This document shows, one piece after another, positions 22,497 through 33,370 of a stretch of DNA of 64,000 bases (the stretch's first letter is position 1; each line of letters starts with the position of its first letter). Under the pieces are notes generated by a model. It was not told where the DNA came from. It was given only the letters and a program-made list of their open reading frames with translations, and made no database searches. The position numbers and the translations under genes are program-made. Source of the DNA: Gamarada debralockiae (lineage: Eukaryota; Ascomycota; Leotiomycetes; Helotiales; Hyphodiscaceae); contig NXFV01000753.1 of assembly GCA_002803225.1 (NCBI GenBank), forward strand, positions 40,911 through 104,910, written 5' to 3'.

Positions 22497-23378
22497 TTTG
22501 ACCACTTTGAGTTGTTGTTGTGTCGAGATGGAAGTTCGTAGGTTCGTTCGAATTCCTAATCGTCGATGGTGGGGATTGAGAAATCTTTGGTGGGGCTGCA
22601 GGCTGTGATTTCGCGCTAGGCGGTGGCGAAGGTTTTTGAAATGTTGCGGCGAAGAGAAGAACGACAGTCCAAATTTGATTTGAGAAGAAAGGATATCGGA
22701 GAAGAGGTAGGGAAGAAATAGCTTCCCGGATCAATTGTAAATTCTTCACCAGCTTTGAAGATTCGGGATTCACCGCAATCTCTCCACACTTCCCCAAAGT
22801 TTGGTGAGAAATTTCTCGCTGAATGACGCTGATCACGTGAAGACAAGATGACTCAGCCCGGTTACCACCTCGGGTGCTTTCCCCAAAAAATCTCGATCAG
22901 GTCGATCTTTCAACACCAAACGTTGCATTTTGTGACTTGGAGTGTAAAGAGGCGTGGACTTTCAATATTCAATAAAACGATAGAAAATTATTGCCTTCCT
23001 GACGAGCCGAGGTAATGCTCACTCTACCTCAAGCAGTCCTTCAGAGCTCGTTCTTTAACTGGCTGCTGCTCAACCTGGTCTGGAGAAACTTCGTCTTGTG
23101 CCCAAGTCATCCGCCTGTCATTGCAGCCCACGAACAACTCCTGCCCCTTCCTTCGTCTCCATGAAGGCTTATTTGTTTTCTTCATGCTCTCGTTGATATT
23201 TTACGAGTTTAAGATCCTTTAGGAATTTGGGGGTTTCTCTGCGCGTAGCTCGTTTAACTAGCCTTTTTCAGAGCAGATCAGGCTGCCATCATCGGCATCC
23301 AAATAAAACTTCTCCTCTGCTCAACTGGGGTGATACTTCACTTTACAATCATCGTTGCGATATATCATACCAGGAATC
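22497..23378. other. Divergent promoter region of ARB1 and the four-TM gene
   Basis: The two genes point away from each other across about 880 nt. No coding signal was recognised. The ARB1-proximal part is rich in GAAGA/AAG on the minus strand. Confidence 0.5.
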
Positions 23379-23990
23379 ATGGCTCTATCACTTGGCCAGA
23401 GGATGGTACGAACCGCAGGCTTGTTCCAAGGCCTAATCGCAGTTCCAGTGATGCTTGTGATGGGCGAAGCTGTTTTTGAGCGCCTGTTCTACTCCTATAA
23501 CTACACCCGCGTTTACGATTTCATGTCAGTAAATTTCTGTTCTTGCTGTTTCTTTGACTAACTTTATAGACTTGAGTTTTTCAACGCGCTCATGTCTGCC
23601 GCAATCGTCTTCATCATAATCATCCAACGTCAACCCATACAATCATGTGCAATACGCCTCTACTTGGAAATCATTAAGTCGTCATGTGCGTCCGCAGTCT
23701 GGCTTTGGCTGCTGTTGGACAGTATCTTTGGACCTCCTCGAGGATATTACAGCCCTCCACATTCCAGAGAACCGAGAATCATTTCTGCTGCGCTGAGTAG
23801 CATTGTGCTCTTGTAAGTTTCCTTTCGCGGTATGAGAGTGAGGGTTCTGATCATAGTTAAATTTAGGTTTCTCTTTTACCCGACCCTCCTTTTTGCGATC
23901 CTGGACAAGATCCATGAAGACAATCTAGAGAATCCGGAGGCAGGTGAAGTTGGAGCTGCTGATGAACAAACTCCTTTGCTGAGGGAATGA
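23379..23990 (+). CDS. Small four-transmembrane protein, 170 aa, unknown family
   Basis: Three exons: 23379-23524, 23570-23812 and 23867-23990. The introns are 45 nt (GTCAGT..TAG, with CTAAC 8-12 nt before the AG) and 54 nt (GTAAGT..TAG); 513 nt in total. The product has four hydrophobic helices (about residues 14-35, 50-68, 80-100 and 122-145) with a short cytosolic N-terminus and a hydrophilic acidic tail ending in EQTPLLRE. A dileucine-type TPLL near the C-terminus could direct endosomal or vacuolar sorting, but this is speculative. The four-helix plan recalls MARVEL-like proteins; no diagnostic motif confirms it. The first donor was chosen because GTCAGT keeps the frame where GTAAAT three bases later gives a stop. 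Confidence 0.7.
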
Positions 23991-24109
23991 TGGGAGTAGT
24001 TTGCACATTTTGAATTCCAATTAGCGGCAGACTGGTATAGAGCTATTCTTTTTGATTTAGATTTGCCCACGAAGTCTGGTCAGATTCGTGACTTGGTAGT
24101 TGACGGAGA

Positions 24110-24960
24110 CGCTAGCTTTATTTGCATAATCACACAATGCCCTCTTCCGCATTTCCTCCTCAACGCCAAATGTTTCCCATCGCACGAATGCACTCCATAT
24201 CCATAGGGAATGAACGCCTTCCTCTCCAACGCAATTCCGGTCTTTCGTCAGTCCATCGCTCAGGAATAAATTCCTCGCCCTTGGGGAAATGCCGCTCATC
24301 AGTCATGAGCACGATGTGAGGAATCTGGACTGGAATATTTCCTGGCAGGAAAATACCGTTGATATCCACGCCGCTGGGAGGGGTCGTTGCTTGGACTACA
24401 GAAGGAAGCGGATTCAGTAGTCTCAGTGCTTCATTGACCACCGCATTTCAGATACGTCAGATTCTTTGTCGAGTCCACAGTCAATCCCCCTCCACTCTCA
24501 CAAAATTTATCAATTTCATTCTGCAGCCTCTTCCAAATGCGCAGCTCCTTGGCCATTAGCTCTGCTTGAGTGAACCTTGCGCCCGTCACCGAATCTTCCG
24601 CCAAAAAATGCCGGAAGGTGTCTTTGCGTGAGGTGCTGAGTTTTGGCGTTCTGCGACCATATTTTCGTAGCGGAGACGGAATCCTTTTACTTCTGTTGTC
24701 TCGGGGAGGTGGGCGTCGCTCATGGCGACGCTCAATTTTCGTAAGTTGCGGAAGATAAGCAGACTGTTCATTCCGCCACTGTGGGAATAATAAGATAAAT
24801 CAGCATCCATGACCAACTTCTCCAAACTACCAGTGACAAGTCCATCCATTCCCTGGAGTGTGCTATTAAGGTATCCTTGGGGCTGTGACCAAGGAAGTAC
24901 TCCTCGTTCAGAGCTATACAGCGTATCAAGGCTGACGTTTGAAGTAGATTCGCCGCGTGT
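24110..24960 (-). pseudogene. Cytochrome P450 pseudogene lacking the I-helix
   Basis: Minus-strand pieces read as the C-terminal half of a P450: TGARFTQAELMAKE (before the I-helix), LTYLK, the K-helix EALRLLNPLPSV (the ExxR motif), FIPERW (the PERF/PERW region) and the haem loop YGYGVHSCDGKHLA, with the axial Cys in an FxxGxHxCxG-type motif. These lie in three different frames with shifts after the K-R-K-I-R stretch near 24590, before the K-helix near 24450, and before the haem loop near 24240. The oxygen-binding I-helix (AGxDT) is missing altogether: the sequence jumps from the E-L-M-A-K-E stretch to a short charged segment and LTYLK. The gene cannot give a working monooxygenase. The flank at 25060-25160 is strongly AT-rich. 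Confidence 0.78.
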
Positions 24961-25689
24961 ACGATGGATATAGAGGCTTGAGATACTTTAGTGCTTCAAA
25001 CCGAGGTTCACTGTAGACAGGTAGTGCACTCGGTGGCGGTGCTGAAGAAAGAGCAAATTATTTTATTAATATATATTTCTTTAAAAAAAAGTTTTAAAGT
25101 TTAATTGTCTTTAATTACTACTTGTAATATAAATATTATTATAATGTAAGAGGGCTATACTTTCCTACTATGCTTACTATGTAAAGCCTTGAAAACCCCT
25201 CAAATATTCACTTACAAAGTTCCTATTCTTTCTTCAAGAAGTCTTGGTAAAGTTTGTAATAGCATAGCCTCAGATGACAAATGTGGCCTAGAACTTTTGA
25301 CCTTAAAGAAACTGTGGTCTATAGCGCTACGAAGACGCCGAAGTGGTATCGAATATATAAGTGATCGGGATAGCTGCAGAATATATTATAAAGTTTCTTA
25401 TGAGCGAGTTAAAGACGAGTGACGCGTATTTTGTTCGCCTTTCCCAAGGTTCGAAAGTACTGCAGGAACTTATGAGCCGTCGAATCATGATGCAACACGT
25501 CGCATTGCTTTGGTGTGTCTCGACGCCTCGTACAAACATTTTCAAAAAAAGAGGGTGCCACTTCCACAGGTACTTTTGGAAGCTGATCTTCAATTACGAA
25601 AAGCGAACAAAGCTTCTAGCTTACCCTTCCAAGGCTACCAAGTTCTCTTCAAACCAATTAAGACATCCCTGCAGCAACACCATGCAAGC
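24961..25689. other. AT-rich spacer with open leader of the next gene
   Basis: 25060-25160 is almost pure A/T, like RIP-degraded DNA. A frame at 25510-25689 joins in phase to the next gene but has no family support before its ATG at 25690, so it is taken as leader. Confidence 0.5.
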
Positions 25690-27854
25690 ATGGGGAGCAT
25701 AGATCCAATAGCATTAACAGCCCTCATAATCTCGCTCGTTGCTCTCGTCGCGACTTTTAGTCAACTTTTACAGCAATATTTTGCGACAGCAGATGGCTAC
25801 CGACAGTGTCTCCCTTCGGTGATGGGGGATGATTGGGGAGGCAAGACGAGAAAGCGGATGCGATGGAGGGAGCTTCGATACGAGACGCTCTATTATGTTC
25901 CCAGTATTTCGGTTGAGTTGAGCGATTCGCCGGATGTCGATCATGGGACAACAGTGGTTGATGTTTTTAAGGAAGAGTGGAAGACCTTCAACCTCTCCAG
26001 GAAGTTTGTTTTGAGTCCGGAAGAAAAGACTGCTGAGAAAATTCAGGAAGAGGGTAAGTGCTTCAGGTCCATTGTCAAGGCTTCGAACTTTTCATTTACT
26101 TTCTTCAATAATGGCCGCGTGTTTAAGGATTTCCCGAGGACTTGCTTTCCTTGGCCATCTGTCCGAAATTGGCTCTTAGCCTTGTGAAGTCGGGGGTACT
26201 TCTTGACAATCCATGAATGAACATCATTTATTGTCGAAAATGGCTAATTCTCAGTAAATACTGATATGAAACTTACTGTTCGTTAGACAGGAACGAGATC
26301 GCTATAGGCTTTGGAGAGAAGGTATGTTGGCTCACTCTTCTCGATCGACTCCGGATAGAACAAGGCGATGTGAAATCGGTGTATTCTGCTTCTCTTGTTC
26401 AGCGAGCACAACATAAGAAAGGCGATCAAGCAGTTCAGATGTGCTCAACTCCGGCGGTTGTATGCATGCGGATTCTCAAGCGGTCCTGGGACTTTATGGT
26501 GAGATGCCCGGACGCACAAAACTGTGAAATAGATGTTAACACATTCTAGCCCTCTGAAGTTGTACGTCCTTTGTGTATGTCTACAATCTCTGATATAGGA
26601 GTCTTAGCGTAGGTCTTTTCGCTGCGTTACTATGTACCTCAGTGCTAAAGACAGGACATGTACAGCATACGCCTTGATATGAATTGGAAAGAATTCAACC
26701 CTGTAGGTGGAACTCTGATGGCTGAGGGCGCCGGGCAGCTTATTACCTCCCGAATTGTCCGTTCCCTGGGCCTTTGTCTCGAATATACGCGCAGCGACCG
26801 CGTGGTACGGTCTGAGAGAAGCCAGATTAGGCGCACTGAGCGCAGTGAAGGCGACCTTTTACTGAACGCATATCTACCTGTTGGGGGGCTGGCTAGTTTA
26901 GTCTTTGGAATCGTTCCTGGGAACAGAAACCTCAAGTGCTTTGATCGAACTATGGGGACCTTGGATGAAATTACCGACTTTCTGGATTTCCTGGATGCCA
27001 CAGGGGCAGTGAATCTTCACTTGAAGGAGCATCTAAAGGAAGCCATTGGAGAGAAACCCGGATGGATACCAGGTTTTAATGATGCGATACCGTTGACGGC
27101 TGCGAAAATGAGCTGTGCGACGTCTAACTTGCGGAATCTTCCTATGCCGAACACTTATTCAGCGGGAATCTTAAGGACTCGCGAGGGGCTTAAAGTCTTC
27201 TGTAAGCGGCTACAAGACTTTATTGAAAGACTTGGTGGTGAACCCGGTCTCTCTCAACAGCTTCGTCAGGTGCAATATTGGGTTTCTAAATTCGAGAGCG
27301 ATAAGTATGCGCACTTTTGGTACGCAAACGATTCCACTTGGGCATATGTGCCGCCGTACCACATGGTTGAACCAATTCCGGCATACCAGGCTAGTGAAGA
27401 GTATCAGAAGGAAATTCATAATGCTCTGGACCATGCGGAAGCGCTTCTAGTTGAGATTAACAAGGATCCGCTGGGATCTATTCGTAGTGACCGGAAGGAC
27501 GAAAGGTTCGGGTTCTGCTATGACACCCTTCTTGTTGAACATCTTCGAATGGCAGTTGTAGCATATGGGAAAACAAAGGGCAAACAGGAAAAAGATTTTC
27601 CTCCCGCCCATTGGGTCTTCCCGCCTGGCCGCGACTGGCTGTCGGCATCTATGAATGTGTACTGGGACGACATGCAGGAAGTTTCAGCAAAAGTTGCAGC
27701 GTATACTGGATGCGATGTTGGATTGGCAATTGAAGCTTGGATCACAATGATCTTTAGGGCCTTTTGCTGGCATCACTGTCATCATTTGATCACCCCCAAG
27801 ATGGTGCTTCCATCTCAATGGAATGGAAGCCAGATGCCGGTATATATTGGGTGA
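25690..27854 (+). CDS. 'Modin-like' fungal protein with N-terminal membrane anchor, 607 aa
   Basis: Four exons: 25690-26053, 26287-26498, 26550-26608 and 26666-27854, 1824 nt. Introns are 233 nt (GTAAGT..TAG), 51 nt (GTGAGA..TAG, GTTAAC branch) and 57 nt (GTAGGT..CAG). The N-terminus MGSIDPIALTALIISLVALV is a membrane segment, followed by FSQLLQQYFATADGYRQC and RKRMRWRELRYETLYYVP. Later blocks are RSWDFMPSEVVRPL, RLDMNWKEFNP across the third splice and, near the C-terminus, WVFPPGRDWLSASMNVYWDD. This block order matches a large ascomycete family sometimes annotated 'modin'; its biochemical role is unknown to me. The first donor is less certain because the frame stays open to 26187, but the acceptor at 26286 restores the frame exactly. 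No damage is seen. Confidence 0.72.
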
Positions 27855-28650
27855 TCAATTATGAGCCATAGGAGAGTGATCATTGGGGAAAGGTTTCTTC
27901 TGTAAAAGCTAATTAGTAAAGTCGGTCTCTCACCTTCAAGAGCGTCTGAGATGTTTGCTGTAATGATAGGACCATAGTGTTTGTGCAATAGGCTGAAACG
28001 TGGTGGGAGTCCTGTCTTACCAAATCTACAAGTAACCCAAACCACTGAGTTTCCTGGATGCTCAAGCCAACGAATGTAGCCAGAGTTCATCAATCAATCT
28101 AAGGCCTTTGATTTTGAGTCTAGTTATCCTGAGCTTAACTCTGTATTGTCATTCCAAGTGTCTATTGATAAGCTCGTGAAGAATACTTCTCTGGAAATGT
28201 AGGAGTTCATTCGGAACACCATCCATATCTGATCTTCATACTGATATATTAGGCAATAAGAATGAAAGGCCCTCCCAACTCAGAGAACCAGATATCGCCC
28301 TCGACTATCCTTCTGCTACATTTGGCACACACCCAGAGGGTAGGAAGTAGAATGGTGGGAAACCCCTTCCGCACGCAGAGCGCTACAGCAGCCAGACGAG
28401 ACGGCCAGCTATTGTACAAACGCACAACACCAACTTTTATCCTTAGAAGGTTCTCACTCAATAAAGTAGGTCGTCCCAGTTCTCGATTGACTTCAAACGT
28501 TCCCCAACTACAGTGACCAAGAGTCGGCCCAAGGTATCGGCATCGGTCGAGTCATCTCAGGAAATAGTACAACCACGGGAGATAGTCAGCTTGTTATTTG
28601 CAAGGCTTCCAAGTAAGTCACGCGTCGGAAGTGAAGGTGCAATTTTTGTA
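27855..28650. other. Intergenic, no supported gene
   Basis: Short frames near 27815-28093 (minus), 28249-28461 (minus) and 28262-28516 (plus) share bases and carry no motif. Possibly relic DNA. Confidence 0.45.
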
Positions 28651-29342
28651 TGGGAAAATAGCACTTTTGACTTAAAATAACTAACCTTAAATAGAAATAA
28701 TTTATACTCAAAACTTCAACTTTTTTCAAAATTTATTACAACCTCCTAAAACCTATTCTGACTCCCTATCAACCTTATCTAGTATATTAGAAGTGATAGG
28801 GGGTAGAATTAACAGTCGATATATCTTAGGTGGTTAGCTAGTACAAACCCTAAGCCTAACAGAGCCACAGACTAGCTAAGAAACCTATAGGCTGTCACGG
28901 AGCACTTCTGCAAGGGGCATAACCAAACAATACTCTTATTGACGCGAAGAATAGACAAGGAGAAAAGAAGAAGAGGCTGCAGCTATCTGCGTACAAGATA
29001 TCTAGGTGCGCACAGACCATGTAAACAAACAACCACGTGATTCGCCAGCGGCTCGCCAGCCCAGCGCCGTAACATAGGCCTTGTATTATACACAGACGCC
29101 CTCAAGGGCAAGGGAAGCCTTCTAAGCATAAGGCTAGCTAGTGCTTAACCATGTGTCTGTGTAACAGGAGCCTAGATCCTGAAGGACGCGCAGCCAGTAT
29201 ATGGGCGATTTGGTGACATTCGCCAGAATTGCCAAGCTCAACATTGTGCACAGTCAGCTATTAGTCAGCTATTAATCAGTTGCAGAGTCAGCAGCTAGTA
29301 CAGCTAGCATATGAAATCAGGAGCTCGGAGTGAAGGATAAGT
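28651..29342. other. AT-rich relic DNA
   Basis: 28660-28770 is strongly A/T-biased and stop-rich in all frames, followed by mixed DNA with no open frame of interest. It borders the dispersed repeat at 29343 and looks like decayed transposon flank. Confidence 0.4.
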
Positions 29343-29522
29343 AAGGCCTATTGACCCTACTTGGAGAAGGCAAGCTTGAGTTTTTTACTACACAAGCGCA
29401 CTAGTACTGCGGAACCTCTTTTCAACCACTACGAATACAATCACTATTATCTCTCTCCCCTTACTGCTGCTTCTCTGATATACTGTAATCCCTCCTGCTG
29501 CCCTCCAGCTACCTGTAGCTGT
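29343..29522 (-). repeat. Dispersed repeat, copy A (inverted relative to 53195-53366)
   Basis: Read on the minus strand, this segment begins ACAGCTACAGGTAGCTGG and ends in AACTCAAGCTTGCC and TTCTCCAA, then a TAGGG..CAATAG block. The plus strand at 53195-53366 has the same order and nearly the same length. The outer blocks match almost perfectly and the middle is diverged. The two copies are therefore inverted and about 24 kb apart. They look like pieces of one retroelement or its LTR. Confidence 0.7.
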
Positions 29523-30589
29523 ACACTAGTCAAGTTCCAGGAGCCTAGGGCCTAACAGCCTAGGGCTCAGGAGAGCCAATCCGCAAGGCCTGCTGCTCCA
29601 CCCCAGCCCACCAGGGATTCGACCCCATTGGCAGGCGTAGCGCCGGCAGTTGCCCAGGGCACACCCAGCTATAGGTCTCTATCCCAGGGGCAGTCGTTGC
29701 ATGAGACGATCGATGCCAACAGCAGGCGAGGCGCCAGATGGCTCCCGGAGAGGGCCCGGTCGTCCGCGGAAAAACGAAAAGAAGAAGAACAAGTCGATTC
29801 GTGAAATGCTCAAGTCTTTCTAGCCAATGGAAGAAGACTAAGGTGCACTAGCTAGTCAGGGGATTATTCCTACTATATGCCTTCCTTAGGAACACAGGCA
29901 GCGTGTAACCCCTATTGATGATGGTTAACTGGCAGCTCTCAGGGTTTTCACCAGCGAGGTTTCTCGAGGATGTAGAATAGCAGAAGTTCTGCATAACCCT
30001 TAAGGGTTCGATCAGCGTAAGACAATCAATCAATCAATATCTATTTCCTCTTGGCTGAACCATGAAGCCGAAATGCCCAGGCTTTTTATGTATGTAAGAC
30101 TAACAGTCGAATGGATCTTTAAAATATCTTACTGTTCAACGGCTTCGCCACGAATTAAGGCTCTTTCTTCACTAACGTTTCAAAACCACGAAAATGTTAC
30201 CATCGATGCCTTTTGGCCGCATAAGGATCGGCCCTTGCCATTTCCGGACAGATAATAATAGTCGGGTGCTAAATCACTCCTTTGGGGCCCACCTTACAGG
30301 CTTAAAAAGGAGTGGTTTAGCGCCGTGCGGGGATAAGAAGGACAACGCAGATGAGTGTTGGCTAATATCCTGTATTTACAAACTTGGAACCTACATTTCT
30401 TATACTTCTTGTAGCTCCTTCATAATTATAGTGGGATGGTACAAGCCTTAATAAATGTAATGTTGTACAGGACACTAAATATGCTCTCAGACCGTTGTTA
30501 GAGCGTTCAGGCGCTTGCTGCGGCAAGGGTATGTTTCTTCAATCTGCAGCCCGGAAGGTGTTTCGGGATGTTGGCTGTCGTTCTGTTAG
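29523..30589. other. Retroelement relic and spacer
   Basis: 29580-29820 is GC-richer, with a basic Lys-rich reading near its end (AAACGAAAAGAAGAAGAAC), as in nucleic-acid-binding ends of old element proteins, but no complete domain. 30011-30038 holds AGCGTAAGA followed by three AATC units, also present at 53580-53606. Confidence 0.35.
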
Positions 30590-30674
30590 TTTTCCAACAC
30601 TGTTGCTTTTCCAACACTGTTGCTTTTCCAACACTGTTGCTTTTCCAACACTGTTGCTTTTCCAACGCTGTCGC
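30590..30674. repeat. Tandem repeat, 17-bp unit x 5
   Basis: Five head-to-tail copies of TTTTCCAACACTGTTGC. The first four are identical; the fifth has two substitutions (ACGCTGTCGC at its end). The near-identity suggests recent expansion. It lies about 340 nt upstream of the small secreted-protein gene. Confidence 0.95.
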
Positions 30675-30899
30675 AGTACTTTGTAGCGAAAATCCAGGAT
30701 TCAATAGATCCTGGGAGAAAAGACTTGCCGAGCGCTTAGTCTAGCACAACACCGCCACGAAATGTGACATTTTTAGTTCTCCAACAAGACTTTCATTTAA
30801 AAATTAAGGACGCTGACCACACACAATGGAAGGTCTTGCGCCTCACGGAGTGCGTTTCAGTCCCTGGATACTTTAGAGGCAGAAGAGGGTCACTAATTG

Positions 30900-31012
30900 T
30901 ATATAGATGCTCTTTTGTCTTCTTCAATTATCTCTCTATTCTCTTTTCCATTATTTTCTTCTCCAAAAATTACTGAGCTCCCCATACTACACTCAATTAA
31001 CTAACTGCAAAT
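30900..31012 (+). promoter_or_regulatory. Promoter/leader of the microexon gene: TATA-like site and CT-rich tract
   Basis: TATATAG at 30900-30906 lies 107 nt before the ATG at 31013. It is followed by a pyrimidine-rich tract at about 30908-30963 (CTTTTGTCTTCTTC and similar) and an A-rich leader (CTAACTGCAAAT) directly before the start. TATA plus CT-rich leader is common at strongly or inducibly expressed fungal genes. No specific factor site is claimed. Confidence 0.5.
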
Positions 31013-31839
31013 ATGCGCATTCAAATTATCGCTGCCGCCCTCTTGCTCTCTATTAGCAGTGTGCAGGCAGCTATCCCATCGCTTATTTCAAGGTAAAAAA
31101 ATCACTACTACACGGAAGTCTTCTCTTCACACTTACTTCTTTCCTTAAGAATACTTTTGCTTACCGCCTCTCTTCTTTCTATATAGCATCTACAAACGAG
31201 GCGAGACTAGCGTACCCCCAGCCCGTATTCACGCCCGTGATATCGCGCCCGATTTCCACAAGCACGTTCTCGTCCGCGACCCAGGTGATATAGATGATAT
31301 ACTTGATGAGATTGATGACGTCCTAGAGGAAGTAAGTGTTGACATCTACTATAATTAATATAATGAGTCGATAGAAGACTAATGATACATAATAACTATA
31401 TAGAGTGTAAGTAGTGATCCTGAGCTATAAGTGGTGTGATAACGACGATAGATGATTAATGATAGAATAGGCTGTAAGTATTTATATCTACTATAAGCAA
31501 TAAGACACTATTATAGGCTTACGATGTCTAATGGTTAAATAGGAAGTAAGCAAATAAATTCCTTGTGGCTGATTGGATGTTAAGCATGGATAACTAACGG
31601 CTCTAACGGCGGCATAGGACGTACGTAATAACATCTCCCATAAGTAACGAGATAACAGTATAACCTAATAATAAATTAGTTTGTCAGGGGATACGTCCAA
31701 AAGGTAAGTAACAATGCATTCACAATTAATAAAATAACTTCTAACAAGGCATATGTATCCAGGGAGGAGAGCGTCGTTAAGCTACTGTAAGGGTTACAAT
31801 CTCCCTAGCTATATAAGAAGTCTAAATACAATCGGCTGA
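31013..31839 (+). CDS. Small secreted protein gene with four consecutive 3-nt exons
   Basis: Exon 1 (31013-31092) encodes a clear signal peptide, MRIQIIAAALLLSISSVQA. Exon 2 (31187-31331) follows a 94-nt intron and carries a Kex2-like KR (IYKRGETS) and an acidic end, DDILDEIDDVLEE. Then come candidate microexons AGT 31404-31406 (Ser), GCT 31471-31473 (Ala), GAA 31543-31545 (Glu) and GAC 31618-31620 (Asp). They are bounded by introns of 72, 64, 69, 72 and 67 nt with donors GTAAGT, GTAAGT, GTAAGT, GTAAGC, GTACGT, CTAAC/CTAAT/TTAAT-like branch sites and TAG or CAG acceptors. A 16-nt exon (31688-31703) reads GIRPK. Its intron may end at 31762 (CTAAC 17 nt upstream), giving a stop at 31839 and 109 aa, or at 31748, giving a stop at 31780 and 94 aa. 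All microexons are phase 0, so skipping any keeps the frame. Function is unknown; it could be an effector-like or processed peptide. Confidence 0.55.
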
Positions 31840-31842
31840 CAA

Positions 31843-31922
31843 GAGAGGAGATGGAGCAGAGAGGAGATGGAGCAGAGAGGAGATGGAGCAGAGAGGAGAT
31901 GGAGCAGAGAGGAGATGGAGCA
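31843..31922. repeat. Tandem repeat, 16-bp unit x 5
   Basis: Five perfect copies of GAGAGGAGATGGAGCA followed by a degenerate partial copy. It begins four nt after the later possible stop codon of the microexon gene. The unit is not a multiple of three, so it is unlikely to be selected as coding sequence. Confidence 0.95.
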
Positions 31923-33370
31923 GAGAGGGGGTAGGGCGGAGGCAACAACTGATGCATGGAGTTTCTTCTGCTCGAAGAAGGTTTAAGATCAGCCGGATTA
32001 ATAGAAGTTTCATTGTTCTAAGTTATGTACTTTATCCACTTAGCTTCTTCTTCCGCTACACCTATCACTGACCAATACATTGTCGTGCTAAATACCTAAC
32101 AAAATGTAGCGTCTACTGGATCAATGCCTGTAACTACCTTATTCTGGAACAGTTTGACAATTTCAAGTCTTGAAAATATTCTGAAGATTTAGAACGGCTG
32201 CTTAAATGACTTAGCTAATCAGGACACGATCTGACCTCAATCTCAACGGGCAGTTAAGGTCTCTAAATGGATCACGCCTTAAAAGGGCAACTCAGTCTCT
32301 GAATTAATGATCAACACCTTCACGTTAACTTTATCGCCTAGTGAGCTAGTAGACGTGGGAAGAGCTGCATTAGACGCGACATTATAGCTTTTCTGCCGTC
32401 ACCTAGCAATTTTACTTTGGCCAAAGATCTACAAGATATTCGAGGAGGCCTTTGACGAGAAGGGCTCGACACTTGCAATCATAATTCTGAGATCCTTTTA
32501 AAAACTTCTTGATGGGTGAAGAACGCTCTGAACGGAAAAATTAGGGTGCGCAAGGGGGGCGGGTGACTCACAAATACTTACAAGTAGTATACCCAGAGGG
32601 GTAGGTAGGGGGCTTTAGCCTACCTGCACTAGAGTTGGGTACTTCCCGCAGTACCTAGTTCCTATTTAATAGGTAACGGATAGACGTGCTTTTTTTTAAG
32701 GTCAATACAAAATTATATAAGATATATAAGGTGTATTAGTTTAAAATCATAAATATTTAGTATAATTAAGATTTTATAAGCTGACAGGGGGATGATGCTT
32801 GCTGCGGCTGTCCCAGGAGAGAAAATTTCGACCACTGCAAAAAATATAGCATTGTACTGGAAGCCAAGTGTTTCATGATGTGGGGCGCGGAGCTGAAAAG
32901 AAGGAAACCGGAAACAGGCATTTCCGAGGATACTAATTTGCGTCTACCTCGTGTGTTGCTTACGTTGATGCTAGCTGCACCAGGGGCGAAGGACGGATTG
33001 GTTGAAGAGATTCGGATATCTTCCGCATGTTGATGAAGATGATGCATGGTCAGTGGAGGGACGAAGAGGCCAATCGAGTGAAAAACATTTTAACTTGACT
33101 CCATACTCAGCGGCAAGGCTTCCTGAAATGATTTGAGTGATTGTTGTATTTCTTTGTGGGATGAGGATTTGTTGGACTCCCGGATTGATTTGGATGCCGT
33201 TGCGTCCAACGTAGAAAGAAACGAGCCATCGCGAGATGAGCGGACACACTTACCCAGCCATGCAACGAACACCTAATAATTTGGAGGATTCTTGTTTCTA
33301 ATTCCTCGCATCTACGAATTATGGTACATCATTATATCTGATTTCTTGTCCTTCCATCTCACGGCTTGGC
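31923..33370. other. Gene-poor, partly AT-rich region
   Basis: 32690-32770 is strongly AT-rich. Minus-strand frames at 32766-33047, 32971-33249 and 33090-33272 overlap in different phases, and no recognised domain emerges on joining them. No supported gene. Confidence 0.45.

Noticed and set aside
25510..25689. N-terminal extension of the modin-like gene
   Set aside because: Relatives are expected to start at the membrane segment after 25690; the extension has no motif and includes AT-rich-derived sequence.
30590..30674. CRISPR-like short repeat array
   Set aside because: Units are contiguous with no spacers and the genome is fungal; it is a minisatellite.
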